NCBI GenBank assembly: GCA_023432225.1
Contig: JAEYUW010000043.1
Span: forward strand, 62,001-126,000
Reading direction: 5' to 3'
DNA: 64,000 nt
Source: Verrucomicrobiota bacterium
GTDB lineage: Bacteria > Verrucomicrobiota > Verrucomicrobiia > Opitutales > Opitutaceae
Shown: one piece after another, positions 16,414 to 24,875 of the stretch
Layout of the letters: each line of letters begins with the position of its first letter
How positions within the stretch are numbered: the first letter of the stretch is position 1
The notes under the pieces: generated by a model
Told to the model about the DNA's origin: nothing
Seen by the model: the letters and a program-made list of their open reading frames with translations, nothing else
Databases searched by the model: none
Made by a program: the position numbers and the translations under genes

Positions 16414-18330
16414 ATGAGCGAATTTCTCTCCCACGAATGTGGCATCGCCCTGATCCGGCTCAAACAGCCGCTCTCCTATTACCAGGAGAAATACGGTTCG
16501 CCGCTCTGGGGCCTCTACCAGCTGTTCCTGCTGATGGAAAAGCAGCACAATCGCGGGCAGGACGGCGCCGGCGTGGCGTGCGTGAAGTTCGACGTGCCGC
16601 CGGGCGAGCCCTACATGTTCCGCGAGCGCAACGTGGAGTCGAACCCGCTGGACAAGATTTTCCAGCCGATGATCGCGCGCTACAATCAGCTGGTGGGCGA
16701 AGGCACGGTGCATCCGGAATTTCCGGACACCGCGAAGAAAAACTTCGATTTCTGCGGCGAACTCTACCTCGGGCATCTGCGTTACGGCACGTCGGGCGGC
16801 TACAATCTCAGCGCGTGTCACCCGTATTTCCGCCGCAGCTCGTGGCCGACGCGCAATCTGGTCCTCGCGGGTAATTTCAACATGACCAACACGGCGGTGC
16901 TCAACGCCGCCCTGACCGCGACCGGCCAGCATCCGATCTTCGCGACCGACACGCAGGCGCTGCTCGAGATGCTCGGGCACGGACTCGATGAGCATCACGA
17001 GGAACTTTATCGGGCCTTCAAAACCCGCGGCGATCTCAGCGGCACGGAGATTTCGCGCCGCATCAGCGAGGACATGGATCCGGCGAGGGTGCTGCGCGAG
17101 GTGTCGGCGCAATGGGACGGCGGCTACACACTGATCGGCGCGTTGGGCAATGGCGATGCGTTCGTCACGCGCGATCCGTCGGGCATTCGCCCGTGTCACT
17201 GGTTCGAGGACGACGAGGTGGTGGCGTTTGCCTCGGAGCGCGCGCCGCTGTGCACGGTTTTTGCGCGCCAGCCTTCCGAAGTGCGCGAACTCGAGCCCGG
17301 CACCGCGGTCGTCGTGAAAAAGCGCGGCACGGTGCGCGTCGAGCGCGTGAAGACCGCGCTGCCGCGTTCACAGTGCACGTTCGAGCGCATCTATTTTTCG
17401 CGCGGCAACGACGCGGACATTTACCGCGAGCGCAAGGCGCTCGGCGCCGAACTCGCGGAGCCGATTCTCAAGGCCATCGACCGCAATCTCGAGCACACGA
17501 TCTTCTCGTTTGTGCCGAACACGGCCGAAGTCGCGTATCTCGGCCTGATGAGCGAGCTGCGTTTCCGCCGTCGCGCCGAAGTGAAGCAGGATCTGCTCGA
17601 CCGTGCGAAGGCCGGCACGCTCGATGAAGCCGCGGTGGACGATCTCATTTTGCGCAACTGGCCGCGTGGCGAGAAGATCGTGTCGAAGGACGCCAAGCTC
17701 CGCACGTTCATCGGCCAGGAAAAATGGCGCAACAATCTCGCGTCGCACGTCTACGACGTCACCTACGGCATCGTCGCGCCGGAGGACAATCTCGTGTGCA
17801 TCGACGACTCGATCGTGCGCGGCACGACGTTGCGCCGCTCGATCCTGCGCATTCTCGGCCGACTTAACCCGAAGAAAATCGTCATCGCCTCGACCGCGCC
17901 GCAGATCCGCTACCCGGATTGCTACGGCATCGACATGTCCGAGGTCGGCAAATTCATCGCCTTCGAAGCCGCGATCGCGCTGCTCAAGGAGCGCGGCCAG
18001 CAGGCGTTGATCGAGGAGGTTTATCGGCTGTGTCGCGCGGAGGTGGAGACGCCGTCCGCCGAGCCGGTGAACCACGTGCGAAAAATCTACGAGCCGTTCA
18101 CGGCCGAGGAGGTTTCGAAGAAGATCACCGAACTCGTCACCCCGAAGGGCACTGAGTGGAAGGGCGAGGTGCAGATCATCTTCCAATCGATCGAGAGCCT
18201 GCACCGCGCGCTGCCGAATCACACCGGCGACTGGTATTTCACCGGCAAGTATCCGACGCCCGGCGGCTACCGCGTCGCGAATCAGGCCTACGTGAACTAT
18301 TTCGAAAAAGCCGAAGGCCGGGCTTACTGA
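16414..18330 (+). CDS. purF: Amidophosphoribosyltransferase, long form
   Basis: This enzyme catalyses the first step of purine synthesis, forming phosphoribosylamine from PRPP and glutamine. The Ntn glutaminase nucleophile is Cys9 in MSEFLSHECGIALIRL, so an 8-residue propeptide must be removed. The phosphoribosyltransferase PRPP loop is LVCIDDSIVRGTTLRRS, about residues 460-476. At 638 residues it is clearly longer than E. coli PurF (about 505); the extra length is spread over the N-terminal half and a 100-residue C-terminal extension, as in the long PurF type I recall from Bacteroidota and Verrucomicrobiota. A possible promoter is TTGACC at 16371-16376. purM follows after an 83-bp gap with a large hairpin. 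Confidence 0.93.
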   Translation: MSEFLSHECGIALIRLKQPLSYYQEKYGSPLWGLYQLFLLMEKQHNRGQDGAGVACVKFDVPPGEPYMFRERNVESNPLDKIFQPMIARYNQLVGEGTVHPEFPDTAKKNFDFCGELYLGHLRYGTSGGYNLSACHPYFRRSSWPTRNLVLAGNFNMTNTAVLNAALTATGQHPIFATDTQALLEMLGHGLDEHHEELYRAFKTRGDLSGTEISRRISEDMDPARVLREVSAQWDGGYTLIGALGNGDAFVTRDPSGIRPCHWFEDDEVVAFASERAPLCTVFARQPSEVRELEPGTAVVVKKRGTVRVERVKTALPRSQCTFERIYFSRGNDADIYRERKALGAELAEPILKAIDRNLEHTIFSFVPNTAEVAYLGLMSELRFRRRAEVKQDLLDRAKAGTLDEAAVDDLILRNWPRGEKIVSKDAKLRTFIGQEKWRNNLASHVYDVTYGIVAPEDNLVCIDDSIVRGTTLRRSILRILGRLNPKKIVIASTAPQIRYPDCYGIDMSEVGKFIAFEAAIALLKERGQQALIEEVYRLCRAEVETPSAEPVNHVRKIYEPFTAEEVSKKITELVTPKGTEWKGEVQIIFQSIESLHRALPNHTGDWYFTGKYPTPGGYRVANQAYVNYFEKAEGRAY

Positions 18331-18336
18331 TTTTTT

Positions 18337-18405
18337 GCCCACGGAATACACGGAACACACAGAATGAATTCGAACGTTTCCGTGTGTTCCGTGTATTCCG
18401 TGGGC
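18337..18405. repeat. Perfect 24-bp inverted repeat between purF and purM
   Basis: The left arm is 18337-18360 (begins GCCCACGGAATACACGG) and the right arm 18382-18405 (ends CCGTGTATTCCGTGGGC), with a 21-nt loop. The arms are fully complementary over 24 bp. The hairpin begins right after TTTTTT and ends eight bases before the purM ATG, so it could lower purM expression or stabilise the mRNA. Confidence 0.9.
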
Positions 18406-18413
18406 CACCTCCG

Positions 18414-19520
18414 ATGAGTCTCTCTTACGAATCCTCCGGCGTTAACTACGACCAACTCGACGCGTTCAAGCGGGCTTGCCAGCGCGCGGCGAAGACAACA
18501 GCGGGTGCGCTCGAAGGGCACGGCTACGCGGAACCAGCAAGCACGCGCGGCGAGAGCGCCTACCTGATGGAGGCGGAGGATCACTACCTCGCGCACGTCG
18601 AAGAAGGCCTGGGCACCAAGAATCTCGTCGCCGACGCCGTCTACGCGCAGACCGGAAAGAATTTCTACCGCGAAATCTCCATCGATACCGTCGCGACGAT
18701 CGTGAACGACCTCGTGACGTGCGGTGCGTTGCCGATCTCGGTGGCGATGCACGCGGCGGTGGGCGAGTCTGCGTGGTTTTCTGACGCGGCACGCATGCAG
18801 GCGCTGGTCGATGGCTGGGCCGAGGGCTGCCGGCAATCCGGCGCGGTCTGGGGCGGTGGCGAGACGCCGACCTTGCGCGGCATCGTCGAGAAGAGCGCGA
18901 TCGTCCTCGCGGGATCGGCCATCGGGAAAATCGCGCCGAAGTCGTTGCGCATCGTGGGCGATGTGCGTGACGGCGACGCGATCGTTTTCCTCGCCAGCTC
19001 CGGCGTGCAGACGAACGGTCTGTCGCTGTGCCGCCTGATCGCGGAGAAATTGCCGCAAGGTTACCAGACTCCGATCGGGCACGGTGACGCGCGCACTTAC
19101 GGCGAAGCGCTGCTCGCCCCGTCGGTGATCTACGTCGATTTCGTGCGCGAGTGCCAGCAGCGCGGGCTGAAACTGAACTATGTTTCGCACGTCACCGGCC
19201 ACGGCTGGCGCAAGCTGATGCGGCTCGATGAGCCGTTCGTCTACGAGATCACGACGCCGCGCGAGCCGTTGGCGCTGTTCAAATTTCTCGAGCAAGCCGG
19301 TCCGATCTCGCGTCGCGAGATGTATGCGACGTTCAACCAGGGCGTCGGCTTCGGCGCCTACGTCGCACCCGAAACCGCCGAGGCGGTGGTCGCGGCGGCG
19401 AAGGCGACGGGCTACGACGCGTGGCAAGCCGGGCGCGTGCGCAAGGAAGGCACGCGCAAGGCAGTCGTGATCCCGTCGCTCGGTTTGGAATACGACGGCA
19501 GCACGCTGCAGGTGCGCTGA
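18414..19520 (+). CDS. purM: Phosphoribosylformylglycinamidine cyclo-ligase (AIR synthetase)
   Basis: This 368-residue enzyme closes the imidazole ring of FGAM with ATP to give AIR, one step after PurL. The ATG at 18414 gives the PurM start MSLSYESSGVNYDQLDAFK. Family segments include GLGTKNLVADAV, the TVATIVNDLVTCGALPISVAM block, GGGETPTLRGIV, SSGVQTNGLSLCR, and VSHVTGHGWRKLMR. An open frame extends upstream into purF but overlaps it. The gene lies 83 bp after purF on the same strand and is probably co-transcribed with it, through the large hairpin at 18337-18405. Confidence 0.93.
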   Translation: MSLSYESSGVNYDQLDAFKRACQRAAKTTAGALEGHGYAEPASTRGESAYLMEAEDHYLAHVEEGLGTKNLVADAVYAQTGKNFYREISIDTVATIVNDLVTCGALPISVAMHAAVGESAWFSDAARMQALVDGWAEGCRQSGAVWGGGETPTLRGIVEKSAIVLAGSAIGKIAPKSLRIVGDVRDGDAIVFLASSGVQTNGLSLCRLIAEKLPQGYQTPIGHGDARTYGEALLAPSVIYVDFVRECQQRGLKLNYVSHVTGHGWRKLMRLDEPFVYEITTPREPLALFKFLEQAGPISRREMYATFNQGVGFGAYVAPETAEAVVAAAKATGYDAWQAGRVRKEGTRKAVVIPSLGLEYDGSTLQVR

Positions 19521-19521
19521 A

Positions 19522-19619
19522 GTAGCGCCGGCTTCCATCCGGCGCTGCACGCTTGCGCTTACGATCGGGCGGCGCCGTGGTTTGAGGCTGCTGAAGTTGC
19601 CCGCAAGCGGGCAACCTAC
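19522..19619. repeat. Two palindromes downstream of purM
   Basis: GTAGCGCCGGCTTCCATCC with its partner GGCGC at the left, and TTGCCCGCAAGCGGGCAACC followed by TAC at the right. The layout is that of a double-hairpin unit with unlike stems. It lies between the convergent purM and FecR genes. Confidence 0.7.
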
Positions 19620-19686
19620 GTCGCGGCGAGAGCGCCATCGCGGCCCCTATGCGGCCGCGGGTCTCCCGCTTTTCCATCCCGCCTGA

Positions 19687-20631
19687 TCAACCCGAGCCGC
19701 TGCGCGTGGTGGTATCGAGCGGCGTTTGCTGGGTGGATTGCTGCTGTTGCTGATCGGACTTCGGCTGCCCGCTGGGCGAATCGCCGGATTGAGGCGAGGT
19801 GGTATTCGTCTGCTGCGCCGCCTGCTGCTGCTCGGAGGGCGTGAACGTGGTTGATTGCTGGGCCTGCTGGATCGCCTGGGTGACCGCGGCGGTGATGGCC
19901 TCGCTGGCGGCCGGGGAGATCGTCTGCGTCGAGGAAACCTGGATGCTCGTAATTTGGTTCGTGGCGGGATTGACCGTCGCGACGGCGGTGACTTCCTGGC
20001 CGTCGGCGACGGCGACTTCCTGTGCGGTGCGGTCCTGGGTGGTGGTGGCCGTGCCGGCGACCTGCACGGTGCCGGTGAATGCGACGGTGCCCTCCGACGT
20101 GCTGAGCGTGAAGGTGACCTGGCCGCTGGCCTCGAAGCGCATCACGATGCGGAACGTCGTGCCGCGGATACCGGCGGCGCCGACCGGGGTTTTGATATTG
20201 AACTCGGAGCCGCCGTCCTTGTTCAGCTTCTTCACGTTGCCGACCATGTCGCCGTAGGCGAGGTTGAGGCGCGTTTTCGAGACTTTGGGTTCGCGCTCGA
20301 GGTTGGCCACCGCGATGTCGTCGGCGAGTGGGTCCATCTTGAACTCTTCGATGGCGAGCCGGCTGTTCGCGCTGAGTTTGATGGAGGCACCGTTGGCGAA
20401 AACGAGCACGACACTCGAGTCGGCGCCCGTGGTGATCGTGTCGGTCTCGATCAGCGCGGAGCCTTCCGTCAATGGCACGGGGGCGGGCGTGTTGGCGGAG
20501 ATTTTGGAGACCAGTCCGCTGAGTCGCACAGCCTTGATCGCGCCGGATTGAGTCTGGGCCAACAGCGCGAGCGGCAAAAATGTCAGAGTCGTGACAACGA
20601 CGAGCAGCCGGACAAAAATGCGACGAGTCAT
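19687..20631 (-). CDS. FecR domain-containing exported protein
   Basis: The ATG at 20631 gives 314 residues with a signal peptide (MTRRIFVRLLVVVTTLTFLP, cleavage after about ALLAQ). A FecR-type beta domain follows at about residues 30-190: LIETDTITTGADSSVVLVFANGAS, the KLSANSRLAIEEF strand and FNIKTPVGAAGIRGTTFRI. The C-terminal third is Gln/Thr/Ser-rich and low in complexity. FecR domains often bind periplasmic partners; here there is no TonB receptor or ECF sigma gene next to it, so it is not the classical iron-citrate sensor. Exported FecR proteins of this size are common in Verrucomicrobiota with unknown role. Confidence 0.82.
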   Translation of the reverse strand: MTRRIFVRLLVVVTTLTFLPLALLAQTQSGAIKAVRLSGLVSKISANTPAPVPLTEGSALIETDTITTGADSSVVLVFANGASIKLSANSRLAIEEFKMDPLADDIAVANLEREPKVSKTRLNLAYGDMVGNVKKLNKDGGSEFNIKTPVGAAGIRGTTFRIVMRFEASGQVTFTLSTSEGTVAFTGTVQVAGTATTTQDRTAQEVAVADGQEVTAVATVNPATNQITSIQVSSTQTISPAASEAITAAVTQAIQQAQQSTTFTPSEQQQAAQQTNTTSPQSGDSPSGQPKSDQQQQQSTQQTPLDTTTRSGSG

Positions 20632-20868
20632 GGTGGGGCGGGGTTGAGCGCAGGTTAGCGGAGGCGGTTGGATTGGCGAGTGTGGTTCCGGAACGGGCGG
20701 AAGTTTACAGTTCTTGCGTAAAAGCGGGGCCGGACGGCTCAGCCGGTCGCGACGATAGGTTGGGCGGCGGAGTTCGCGGCGCGAGGCCAGTGACGAAGGT
20801 GCGAAGACAAATCCGGCGCGAAGTAGTTTACGCTGTGCTTTCGTGAGCGGTGCGGCCACCCTGCGAGA

Positions 20869-22704
20869 ATGGAAAAGCGCCCGTTCAGCGAACTCGGCCT
20901 GTCGCCGGAAATTTTGAAGGCCGTCGATAAGATGGGCTTTGAAGAGGCATCGCCCATCCAAACCGCGGTAATTCCGCACGCTCTCACCGGACGCGACGTG
21001 GTTGGCCAATCGGCGACCGGCTCGGGCAAGACCGCGGCGTTTGCCATTCCGACGATCGAAAAAGTGGACGCGACGAAACGTGGCGTGCAGGCACTCGTGC
21101 TGTGTCCGACGCGCGAGCTGGCGGTGCAGGTGGCCGAAGAAGTGGGCAAGCTCGGATCGTTCAAGAAGGGCCTGCTCGAGCTGCCGATCTACGGTGGCCA
21201 GAGTTACGAGCGTCAGTATCGCGGGCTCGCGGCGGGCGCGCAAATCGTGATCGGCACGCCGGGGCGCGTGATGGATCACATGGAGCGTGGCTCGCTGAAG
21301 CTGGACGGCTTGCGCGTCGTGGTGCTCGACGAGGCGGATCGGATGCTCGACATGGGTTTCCGCGACGACATCGAGCGCATTCTCAGCGCGGTGCCGGAGA
21401 CGCGGCAGCTGCTGTTTTTCTCGGCGACGATGCCGCGGCTGATCCAGGACATGATCAAGCGCTACAGCCGCGACCCGGCGTGGGTGCGCATCGAGGCGCA
21501 CGCGGCGAACGCGCCGCAAGTCGAGCAGGTTTTCTACGAGGTGGATCGTCGCTCCAAGGGCGAGGCGCTCACGCGGCTGATCGATCTCCACGATTTTCGC
21601 TACGGGATTATTTTCTGTTCGACGAAGGTGATGGTCGACGAACTCGACGAGCAGCTGCACTCACGCGGCTACGCGGTCGATCGCCTGCATGGCGATCTCA
21701 GTCAGATGCAGCGTGATCGCGTGATGGAAAAATTCCGGCGGCGCGGTTTCGAGTTTCTGATCGCGACCGACGTCGCCGCGCGCGGCCTCGACGTCGATGA
21801 TCTTGAGGTCGTGTTCAACTACGACCTGCCGAACGATGCCGAAGACTACACGCACCGCATCGGTCGCACCGGCCGCGCGGGCAAGAGCGGCGTGGCGATG
21901 ACGTTCGTGAGCGGGCGCGAGATCTACAAGCTCCAGAGCATGGCGCACTATGCGCGACTGAAGATCGCGCGCGGCCGCATTCCGTCGCTCGACGAAGTCG
22001 AGGAGGCCAAGGAAGAGTCGTTCGTCGAAAAGCTGAAGGGCGTGCTCGAAGCGAAACAGTTCCGCTCGCACGATCGCATCGTCGACGCGCTGCTCGAACA
22101 GGGCTATGCGAGCACCGACATCGCGTCGGCGCTGATTCATTTGCTGAAGGGCGGTTCGGCGGAGCCGGCCCCGTCCGACGAGGTCGCGCCGGCCAAACCT
22201 GCGGCCGCGACGACCGCCGTAAAGCCGCCGTCCGCTTGGGTCGCCGCAGCGAAGGCCGAAAAGGTGGAGCGTGTTGACCCCAACGCGCTCAAGGCACCCG
22301 CGCCCGCCGCGGCGGCGCCGGCAGCGAAGCCCGCGTCGCGCGCGGACGAGAACGTGTTGAGGTCAACGCGTTCCACCTCGGAGCCGCGCTCGGATGCGCG
22401 CGCCGCCGAGAAGCCGAAGAAGCGCGGCTACGAGCGCAAGCCGCGCACGGGTCGCGAGCCGGGCTACACGACGCTGTCGTTCAATGTCGGTGCCGAGCAT
22501 CAGGTCACGCCGGCCGATTTAGTCGGCAAGATCGCGGGCGTTACGCGCCTGCCGGCGGCGGTGGTCGGTGCGATCGACATTTACGAGGGGCACTCGCACG
22601 TCGACGTCGCGGCGGAAGTGGCGGACACGGTTTTGAAGAAACTGGACGGCGTGCGACTGAAGGAAGTCGCGTTGCGTCCGGCCGCGGTGCCGCCGCAGGG
22701 CTGA
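20869..22704 (+). CDS. DEAD-box RNA helicase, CsdA/DeaD type with DbpA-like RNA-binding tail
   Basis: This 611-residue helicase has motif Q (ASPIQ), motif I ATGSGKT (residues 49-55), PTRELA, TPGR, DEAD (about 156), SAT, and HRIGRTGRAG (about 329). The C-terminal region at about 530-605 (PGYTTLSFNVGAEHQVTPAD) matches the DbpA-type RNA-binding domain. It should unwind structured RNA in ribosome assembly or cold response. The linker between core and tail, about residues 440-530, is Ala/Pro-rich and contains a full double palindrome of the GGAGCG-TTGAGGTCAA repeat family at 22263-22381, translated in frame. The upstream gap of 237 bp to the divergent FecR gene holds its promoter. Confidence 0.93.
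   Translation: MEKRPFSELGLSPEILKAVDKMGFEEASPIQTAVIPHALTGRDVVGQSATGSGKTAAFAIPTIEKVDATKRGVQALVLCPTRELAVQVAEEVGKLGSFKKGLLELPIYGGQSYERQYRGLAAGAQIVIGTPGRVMDHMERGSLKLDGLRVVVLDEADRMLDMGFRDDIERILSAVPETRQLLFFSATMPRLIQDMIKRYSRDPAWVRIEAHAANAPQVEQVFYEVDRRSKGEALTRLIDLHDFRYGIIFCSTKVMVDELDEQLHSRGYAVDRLHGDLSQMQRDRVMEKFRRRGFEFLIATDVAARGLDVDDLEVVFNYDLPNDAEDYTHRIGRTGRAGKSGVAMTFVSGREIYKLQSMAHYARLKIARGRIPSLDEVEEAKEESFVEKLKGVLEAKQFRSHDRIVDALLEQGYASTDIASALIHLLKGGSAEPAPSDEVAPAKPAAATTAVKPPSAWVAAAKAEKVERVDPNALKAPAPAAAAPAAKPASRADENVLRSTRSTSEPRSDARAAEKPKKRGYERKPRTGREPGYTTLSFNVGAEHQVTPADLVGKIAGVTRLPAAVVGAIDIYEGHSHVDVAAEVADTVLKKLDGVRLKEVALRPAAVPPQG
22263..22381. repeat. Palindromic repeat pair inside the DEAD-box helicase gene
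   Basis: GGTGGAGCGTGTTGACCCC at the left and GTTGAGGTCAACGCGTTCC followed by ACCT at the right form an outer inverted pair about 119 bases long. They read as KVERVDPNALK and ENVLRSTRSTSE in the linker. The same element is intergenic at 16276-16327, 53331-53365 and 62599-62646. Confidence 0.8.
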
Positions 22705-22729
22705 GCGCCGACGTCGTTGCGGAATTTTC

Positions 22730-23242
22730 GTGCCGACCACACGTCCGCTCTCGTCCGAAACGCACAGCGCCGAGGAGGTCATTCGCTTCCTCGGTCTCGC
22801 GCCGTTGCCGACGGAGGGCGGCTGGTTTCGGCGCGTGGCGGAGTCGGAGTTGCGTGTGCCGGGTGGCGAGCGGCGCGCGTGTTCCGCGATTCATTTTCTC
22901 GTCACGCCGGAGGGCTTTTCGGCGCTCCATCGCGTCGATGCGGTCGAAACGTGGTGCTTTCACGCCGGTGATCCGATCGAGTTACTCGTGCTCGGAGGTG
23001 ATCACGGTGCGGGAAAGCGCGTGACGCTCGGGAACGATCTCGCGGCGGGCCACGCGTTGCAGAAAATGGTTCCGGCCGACGCGTGGCAGGGCGCGCGGTT
23101 GAAAGCGGGTGGTCGCTGGGGACTCGTGTCGTGCGTCGTCGCGCCCGAATACCTCGAGCGCGGCTTCACGTTGGGCGAGCGCGCGGCGCTCACGGCGGCG
23201 TATCCGGTGTTCGCCGCCGAGATCGCGGCGCTGACGCGGTGA
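22730..23242 (+). CDS. Cupin_5 (DUF985) family protein
   Basis: Translation starts at GTG (22730), 26 bases after the helicase stop, giving 170 residues. The Cupin_5/DUF985 pattern is evident: AEEVIRFLGLAPLPTEGGWF, then ERRACSAIHFLVTPEGFSALH, ETWCFHAGDPIELLVL, a QGARLKAGGRWGLVSCVVAPEY block and the final FTLGER. These are small RmlC-like jelly-roll proteins with a possible metal site and unknown substrate. The short distance suggests read-through from the helicase. Confidence 0.85.
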   Translation: MPTTRPLSSETHSAEEVIRFLGLAPLPTEGGWFRRVAESELRVPGGERRACSAIHFLVTPEGFSALHRVDAVETWCFHAGDPIELLVLGGDHGAGKRVTLGNDLAAGHALQKMVPADAWQGARLKAGGRWGLVSCVVAPEYLERGFTLGERAALTAAYPVFAAEIAALTR

Positions 23243-23428
23243 GCGTGCGCTGGCGAATGCGGCCGTCGCCACGTCGTCTGTTTGGCTAGTCGCGCGCGAA
23301 AGCCTCACGGCTTTCCGCTACACCGTGAAACATGTAAGCTTGGTCGTGCGCGGTGTCGGATTGAACGCGCAAAAGTCCGGACGTGCCGCTTGACAGAGGT
23401 TATTCACAACCGTAACCCAGAAGGCGTC

Positions 23429-24046
23429 ATGCTTACCGCGCTCGATCAGCCGGTGTTGGTGCTCAACCGCCTTTGGCAGGCGGTGAACATCATCGGTGCG
23501 CGCCGGGCCTTTGCTCTTTTGGCCCGCGGGCATGCGCAGGTGGTTCACCAGACGGACGACGCGTTCAAGACGTTCTCGTTGATGGATTGGGTCGACTTCT
23601 CGGCCTACAATCCGCCGATCGATGCGCTCGAGACGGTGCACACGGTGAGCCGCTCGATCCGCCTGCCGCGCGTGATCCTGCTGACGTTTTTCGACAAACT
23701 GCCCTGCAAGGAGCTGAAGCTGACGCGCAACAACGTCTTCGAGCGCGACGGCGACCGCTGCCAGTATTGCGGGAGCGTTTTCGACCGCGAGCAACTGAAC
23801 CTCGATCACGTCATCCCGCGCCACTACGGCGGCAAGACGACGTGGGAGAACATCGTGTGCTCGTGCGTGAAGTGTAACACGAAAAAGGCCAATCGCCTCC
23901 CGCACGAGGCGCACATGCGGCTGATGCGAAAGCCGGTCCGCCCGAAGTGGCGCCCGGTCATCTCGCTCGTGCTCGGCAACCACGGCCATGACAAGTGGAA
24001 GGATTTCCTCGACCTCGCGTATTGGAATGTGGAGCTCGAGGAATAG
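23429..24046 (+). CDS. HNH endonuclease family protein
   Basis: A 205-residue protein starting at the ATG at 23429. The C-terminal half is an HNH module with two zinc Cys pairs: CQYCGS, then LNLDHVIPRHYGG with the His-His core, TTWENIVCSCVKCNTKKANR. The N-terminal half (MLTALDQPVLVLNRLWQAVN) is the conserved extension of a widespread chromosomal HNH family found in many bacteria and not tied to phage or restriction systems. It is followed by a strong intrinsic terminator at 24087-24117. The cellular role of this family is not established. Confidence 0.87.
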   Translation: MLTALDQPVLVLNRLWQAVNIIGARRAFALLARGHAQVVHQTDDAFKTFSLMDWVDFSAYNPPIDALETVHTVSRSIRLPRVILLTFFDKLPCKELKLTRNNVFERDGDRCQYCGSVFDREQLNLDHVIPRHYGGKTTWENIVCSCVKCNTKKANRLPHEAHMRLMRKPVRPKWRPVISLVLGNHGHDKWKDFLDLAYWNVELEE

Positions 24047-24086
24047 GCACACCCCGCCATTGCGTTAGCTACCCCAAGCAAACCCG

Positions 24087-24117
24087 AAAACGGCCGGCCC
24101 ACGCACCGGCCGTTTTT
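24087..24117 (+). terminator. Intrinsic terminator after the HNH gene
   Basis: AAAACGGCCGG / CCGGCCGTTTTT stem with loop CCCACGCA, ending in a T run, 40 bases after the stop codon. Its A-rich left arm also makes it usable for the opposite strand. Confidence 0.9.
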
Positions 24118-24130
24118 GCTGGGGGGGGGC

Positions 24131-24201
24131 GTAGCGGAAGCCGTGAGGCTTTCGTTGCGCCATCGCGGATAACGCGGCGAAATTCTGACGAATTCCGCTA
24201 C
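24131..24201. repeat. GTAGCGGAA...TTCCGCTAC repeat
   Basis: Sister copy of 9681-9744 with the same outer ends and the shared inner AAATTCTGACGA. It lies directly after the terminator of the HNH gene, preceded by a run of ten G. Confidence 0.75.
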
Positions 24202-24239
24202 GGCGCTGCGACGCCTATCTTGCGGACGCGTGCCGCCGA

Positions 24240-24440
24240 CTACTTCTCGAATCGCGCGCGCAACACGGCGATGCCGGCGACGAGGCCGGCGAGGCCGAGA
24301 AACACCAGCAGCACGCGCAGGCGGATCGGCACGCCGCGGAACAGGAGCAGCAAGCCCAGGCTCGCCACGAGCCACGCGACCATGATGAGCGCGGCGGCAA
24401 AGCGCGAACGACGCGACGGTCCGGTGTGGCGTGCGCTCAA
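24240..24440 (-). CDS. Small two-helix membrane protein
   Basis: A 66-residue protein with two hydrophobic helices, about residues 14-35 (FAAALIMVAWLVASLGLLLL) and 40-61 (IRLRVLLVFLGLAGLVAGIA). The start is TTG at 24440, overlapping the TGA of the cupin gene (TTGA), with GGAGGA nine bases upstream, which points to translational coupling. No family recognised. Confidence 0.6.
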   Translation of the reverse strand: MSARHTGPSRRSRFAAALIMVAWLVASLGLLLLFRGVPIRLRVLLVFLGLAGLVAGIAVLRARFEK

Positions 24441-24763
24441 ACGCGGTAGTCCTCCCGCACGGGTGCGAACACGTCGATCACGCGCACCTTGGTCAGGGTT
24501 TTGCCGCCGTGTGGGGCGTTGGACGGGATAATCGCGGCCATGCCCGGTTCGAGGACGGTGGTCTCGGTTCCGACGGTGAATTCGAAGCGGCCCTCAATCA
24601 CATAAGTGAACTGCTCGTGCGGGTGTTGGTGGATCGGCACCACCGTGTCGGCCTCAAGATGCACCTCGCCGAACGTGCTGCGCTCGAGATGCGCGTAGTG
24701 GCCGCGAATGGTGCCGTTGAAGATTTCCTTGGCGGGCAGAGCGGCGAGGCGGGCGAAGGGCAT
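24437..24763 (-). CDS. Single-domain cupin protein
   Basis: A 108-residue conserved barrel with both cupin boxes: HQHPHEQFTYVIEGRFEF with the metal-ligand His and Glu, and the second box PGMAAIIPSNAPHGG with its His. This is the Cupin_2 type found in small sensors, isomerases and dioxygenase-like proteins; metal binding is likely because the ligands are intact. It is translationally coupled to the small membrane protein downstream. The ligand or reaction is unknown. Confidence 0.82.
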   Translation of the reverse strand: MPFARLAALPAKEIFNGTIRGHYAHLERSTFGEVHLEADTVVPIHQHPHEQFTYVIEGRFEFTVGTETTVLEPGMAAIIPSNAPHGGKTLTKVRVIDVFAPVREDYRV

Positions 24764-24819
24764 CGGAGGGAAGGGGCGAGTGAAAGTGAGAGGGCAGTTG
24801 AGGCGAGCGCGGAGAGTGC

Positions 24820-24875
24820 GTAGCGCCGGCTTCCAGCCGGCACAGAGGCGGAAGCCGGCTGGACGCCGGCGCTAC
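24820..24875. repeat. Double palindrome with GCCGGC stems
   Basis: GTAGCGCCGGCTTCCAGCCG then CGGCTGGACGCCGGCGCTAC: the outer ends are inverted copies. It touches the stop codon of the histidine kinase gene. Confidence 0.8.
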
